Of a DNA stretch of 64,000 nt, positions 61,534 to 64,000 are shown in pieces; positions within the stretch are counted from its first letter, which is position 1, and the number at the start of each line of letters is the position of its first letter. The notes under the pieces were generated by a model. That model saw only the letters and a program-made list of their open reading frames with translations, was not told the DNA's origin and ran no database searches. The stretch comes from Dyadobacter sp. CY261 (GTDB lineage Bacteria; Bacteroidota; Bacteroidia; Cytophagales; Spirosomataceae). The stretch is taken from assembly GCF_021440085.1 (NCBI RefSeq), contig NZ_JAKCPW010000001.1:868001-932000 (forward strand), in the 5' to 3' direction. Made by a program: the position numbers and the translations under genes.

Positions 61534-61840
61534 TGCGTTGCTGGTAATCCTCGCCCCATGCGCAAAGTGCGTCCATGATGGGAATCAGGCTCTTACCGAT
61601 CTCCGTCAGTTTGTATTCGACCCTGGGCGGCGACTCCGCAAAAGCCTCGCGGATCAGGATTCCGTCGCGTTCGAGCTGTTTGAGTTGGGCTGTAAGCGTC
61701 GCCTGGGTAATGTGCGGCAGCTTGCGGCGCAATACACCAAAGCGCATCGGGCATTCTTCGCGTATCTTGTTCAGCAGCGTTAGTTTCCATTTTCCGCCGA
61801 TAATGTCCAGGGCGATGTTCATCGTATTGTTTTTTTCCAA
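61514..61840 (-). CDS. HxlR-family transcriptional regulator
   Basis: 108 residues. Typical opening MNIALDIIGGKWKLTLLNKI, then RFGVLRRKLPHITQATLTAQ, LKQLERDGILIRE and VEYKLTEIGKSLIPIMDAL, all HxlR family blocks. HxlR regulators respond to aldehydes or redox-active compounds, although a key N-terminal Cys (as in YodB) is missing here. Divergent to the MFS exporter gene, with an inverted repeat (61886) in between, so it likely controls the exporter. Confidence 0.92.
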   Translation of the reverse strand: MEKNNTMNIALDIIGGKWKLTLLNKIREECPMRFGVLRRKLPHITQATLTAQLKQLERDGILIREAFAESPPRVEYKLTEIGKSLIPIMDALCAWGEDYQQRINASST

Positions 61841-61885
61841 AAAGATGAGAAATCGTCTTTTGTAATCGATTGATCCACATTAATA

Positions 61886-61901
61886 GTATGGTCTGTCATA
61901 C
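61886..61901. promoter_or_regulatory. Inverted repeat in the HxlR/MFS divergent region
   Basis: GTATG-GTCTGT-CATAC, 5-bp perfect arms with a 6-base spacer, between the two divergent starts (45 bases from hxlR, 107 from the exporter). HxlR regulators often bind such GTA...TAC type sites. Confidence 0.5.
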
Positions 61902-62008
61902 CTGGTATCGTTTTATAAACTACTTGATTACGAGTGTTGTCCGCTTGATTTTTGGCCCAAAACAAATGCCTATCCAAGCTTTCGGGCCTGAGATCATCCA
62001 ACAACGCA

Positions 62009-63427
62009 ATGAACAGACAAATTTCAAAATGGTCGCTATTGGCCATTATTTCTATTTCCGTGTTTTTGTCCGTCATGGACATTTTTATCGTGAACGTCGC
62101 GATTCCGGCCATCAAAGCGGGTATTCGCGGCAGTGACAGCGACATTCAACTCGTCATTGTGCTTTACCTGCTGGGCTATGCGGTTTTTCTTGTCACCGGT
62201 AGCCGGGCAGGCGATTATTTTGGCAAAAAAAGGATCTTTGTCGTCGCTACGTTCATGTTTGTGGTCATATCGGCCGTGTGCGGTTTGGCACAAACGGCCT
62301 GGCAACTAAACGTCGCGCGATTCTTCCAGGGCGTAAGTGCTGCTTGCATGATCCCGCAGGGCATTAATTACATTCAGGTACTGTTCCCGGGCAGTGGCGA
62401 GCGGACGAAGGCATTGGGGATTTATGGCAGCGTCGCGGGCAGCGCGTCGGTCATCGGGCAGTTCCTGGGTGGAATACTGCCCGAAATTGAATTTGTTCCG
62501 GAAAGCTGGCGGCTTATTTTTCTGATCAACCTGCCAATCGGGCTGGTTGCGGTCCTGCTTGCATGGTTATTTCTGCCGCGCGATGCGCCCACTCGGGCTG
62601 GTGCATTCGATCACGCTGGTGTTGCATTGCTTACAGGTACGCTTGTGTGCCTCACGTACCCGCTCATACGTGGACGGGAATTGGGCTGGCCAGGGTGGTG
62701 TCTCGGAATGCTGGCGGGCAGTGCAGTTTTGCTTGTTTTTTTTATAAGAGATCAAAAACTGAAATTGGGCAATGATCGTCAGCCATTGCTGGATGTGCGG
62801 CTGTTTGGTTTCAGGGACTTCAATATCGGCATGGCGATCGTGCTGTTTTACTTCATGGTCCAGGATTCGTACTTTCTGATCAATGTCATGCTGCTGGAAG
62901 GTCTTGGTTTCAGTTCTGGCGAAACTGGCATTTTGTTTGTTTGTCAGGGTGTTGGCTATGTCGCGGCATCGTTAGCTGCCGTGCGCCTGGTTCCTGTATA
63001 TGGCAAGAAAGTGTTGCAGGCAGGCATATTGGTCATGATCGTCACTTTGCTGTTGCACATTGCTGTTCTCAGAAGCGCGGAGGTGAATCGGAATGTGCTG
63101 TATTTCGTCCTTTTCATATATGGCACCGGTTGTGGGTCGGTATTGCCCTCATTGCTTGCGGTGGCATTGAAAAACATTCCGGTCGGGCTTGCCGGCGCTG
63201 CTTCCGGGACGTTTTCGACTTTTCAGCAAACCGCCATTGCCCTGGGCATCGGCGTGACAGGCGGAATCTTTTTCACGCAGCTTGGGCCGCATCCAGATGT
63301 GTCCGACTTCGTTTCGGCCTACCGCGTGGCTACGGTTTGCAATGTCGGCCTGCTTGGGCTCGTCGGTTTTTTCCTTTGGTTATTACCAGGCAGTAAGGGG
63401 GTGTATGGCGACGTGGTTTCGCATTGA
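62009..63427 (+). CDS. MFS drug-efflux transporter (EmrB/QacA type, DHA2)
   Basis: 472 residues from the ATG at 62009 (the open frame extends upstream to a TTG, but the first membrane helix starts right after this ATG). About 14 hydrophobic segments, the DHA2 14-helix count. Motif A-like GSRAGDYFGKKRIF between TM2 and TM3, a motif-C-like GIYGSVAGSASVIGQFLGGI in TM5, and the SWRLIFLINLPIG segment found across EmrB/QacA proteins. It exports drugs or other small molecules with proton exchange. The divergent HxlR regulator is likely its control. Confidence 0.92.
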   Translation: MNRQISKWSLLAIISISVFLSVMDIFIVNVAIPAIKAGIRGSDSDIQLVIVLYLLGYAVFLVTGSRAGDYFGKKRIFVVATFMFVVISAVCGLAQTAWQLNVARFFQGVSAACMIPQGINYIQVLFPGSGERTKALGIYGSVAGSASVIGQFLGGILPEIEFVPESWRLIFLINLPIGLVAVLLAWLFLPRDAPTRAGAFDHAGVALLTGTLVCLTYPLIRGRELGWPGWCLGMLAGSAVLLVFFIRDQKLKLGNDRQPLLDVRLFGFRDFNIGMAIVLFYFMVQDSYFLINVMLLEGLGFSSGETGILFVCQGVGYVAASLAAVRLVPVYGKKVLQAGILVMIVTLLLHIAVLRSAEVNRNVLYFVLFIYGTGCGSVLPSLLAVALKNIPVGLAGAASGTFSTFQQTAIALGIGVTGGIFFTQLGPHPDVSDFVSAYRVATVCNVGLLGLVGFFLWLLPGSKGVYGDVVSH

Positions 63428-63448
63428 AGGAAAGCTGATGATAAGGAT

Positions 63449-63898
63449 TCAGCAATAGATCACTAGTGCATGTGGGGGTATTGTGAGCCGGATTGACTTC
63501 CCGTTCCTTACCTCAATGTTTAATTCGGCCGGACTCAGGTCAGAAGCATACAAGCACTTCATGGTGCTGTCCACCGGATGTATTCCGTCGTCCACAGTAA
63601 CATATACTATAGCATAATTTTCCTCGGCCAGATTCATGGCGCACAAAATTTCGCGGCCGTCCGAAATACGCGACCATGCAATTACCTCCTTGTCTCCATC
63701 TTCATGATCAGGGAAATTAAAATCAGTGCCATTCCGGGACGTCGACCGCAGGAAAAAATCCCCGGAAAGCAGGGTGGGGTGCTTTTGAATGAGAAAGTCC
63801 AGCCGCTCTATTTGTGAAGGGCGTAACTTATCCAAACAGTTCTCACGAATGCCGAACAGGTCTGGGTTTAAATGGATGTCGAGCAGGTTTTGCATCAT
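63449..63898 (-). CDS. Orphan GH13 (alpha-amylase) C-terminal domain
   Basis: 149 residues from an ATG at 63898 or 63895. It resembles the C-terminal part of bacterial GH13 enzymes: LRPSQIERLDFLIQKHPTLL, then KEVIAWSRISDGREILCAMN, YVTVDDGIHPVDSTMKCLYA, and the beta-sandwich end. The catalytic (beta/alpha)8 barrel with its Asp/Glu/Asp is entirely absent. The upstream bases to the window end are AT-rich and non-coding-like, so this is not the cut end of a longer gene. Either a truncated pseudogene or a stand-alone sugar-binding or accessory domain. Confidence 0.65.
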   Translation of the reverse strand: MMQNLLDIHLNPDLFGIRENCLDKLRPSQIERLDFLIQKHPTLLSGDFFLRSTSRNGTDFNFPDHEDGDKEVIAWSRISDGREILCAMNLAEENYAIVYVTVDDGIHPVDSTMKCLYASDLSPAELNIEVRNGKSIRLTIPPHALVIYC

Positions 63899-64000
63899 CG
63901 TAACTGGCAGATTTACAACTATGTTGAAGGTAGTGATATTTGGTACGCAATGAAATATTATTCTAAATATTTTTAATTCGTTTTTTATTTTCAAAATTTT

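Overview
The window looks like the chromosome of a Bacteroidota bacterium of the Cytophagales, most like Dyadobacter or a close relative. Evidence for this: type IX secretion (T9SS) C-terminal sorting domains, a hybrid two-component system sensor (HTCS), FtsX-type permeases with a PadR partner, Bacteroidota-style -7 promoter boxes (TAnnTTTG), starts without Shine-Dalgarno sequences, and many lipoproteins and Amidase/CHAT/caspase proteins. The genus is an inference from protein style; there is no rRNA in the window. No tRNA, rRNA or CRISPR array was seen.

Layout. 0-3 kb: the end of a MarR regulator and a rifampin phosphotransferase (rph) with an odd triplicated motif. 3-10 kb: secreted carbohydrate/sulfate enzymes (a putative glycosidase, an arylsulfatase, a rhodanese, a GH43-like propeller). 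10-17 kb: a TPR histidine kinase, a lipoprotein esterase, an SBBP propeller lipoprotein and a thioredoxin-like protein. 17-25 kb: a regulator-rich patch of short-chain dehydrogenases (SDRs) with TetR and AraC regulators. 25-32 kb: an outer-membrane barrel protein, a T9SS protein and an HTCS. 32-35 kb: a junk-rich stretch of gene relics and hairpins with chrA. 35-40 kb: PadR plus an FtsX permease, a T9SS protein and a cold-shock protein. 40-51 kb: a Crp/Fnr regulator, an SDR, TetR with gap and a PNPOx-like protein, a MutS-like ATPase, a second FtsX permease and a TPR protein. 51.4-61.1 kb: a four-gene minus-strand cluster. 61-64 kb: HxlR divergent from an MFS exporter, and an orphan amylase C-terminus.

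The most interesting locus is 51452-61099. It encodes, in transcription order, a CHAT protease, a membrane-anchored STAND NTPase with TPRs (4-nt overlap with the CHAT gene), a 1309-residue protein joining an Amidase_2 domain, a caspase/metacaspase domain and an SGNH hydrolase, and a small protein I do not recognise. CHAT, STAND and caspase modules are established parts of NTP-dependent conflict (immunity or programmed-death) systems. This exact combination, with a wall-lytic amidase and an esterase on the caspase protein, is a good candidate for an undescribed system; its function is inferred.

A second theme is gene decay. I count about eleven relics of broken genes between intact ones: a T9SS sorting domain, an alpha/beta hydrolase tail, a sulfatase, an IS1595 transposase piece, a PAS domain, a DUF6088 antitoxin, MetQ, a response-regulator receiver, a nitroreductase, a lipoprotein and an amylase tail. 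A third theme is palindromic operators: TTTTGTA/TACAAAA sites in front of three SDR genes and tetR, ATAGACA sites before tetR and gap, and AATCTAT-N7-ATAGATT sites in the sulfatase/rhodanese divergent promoter region.
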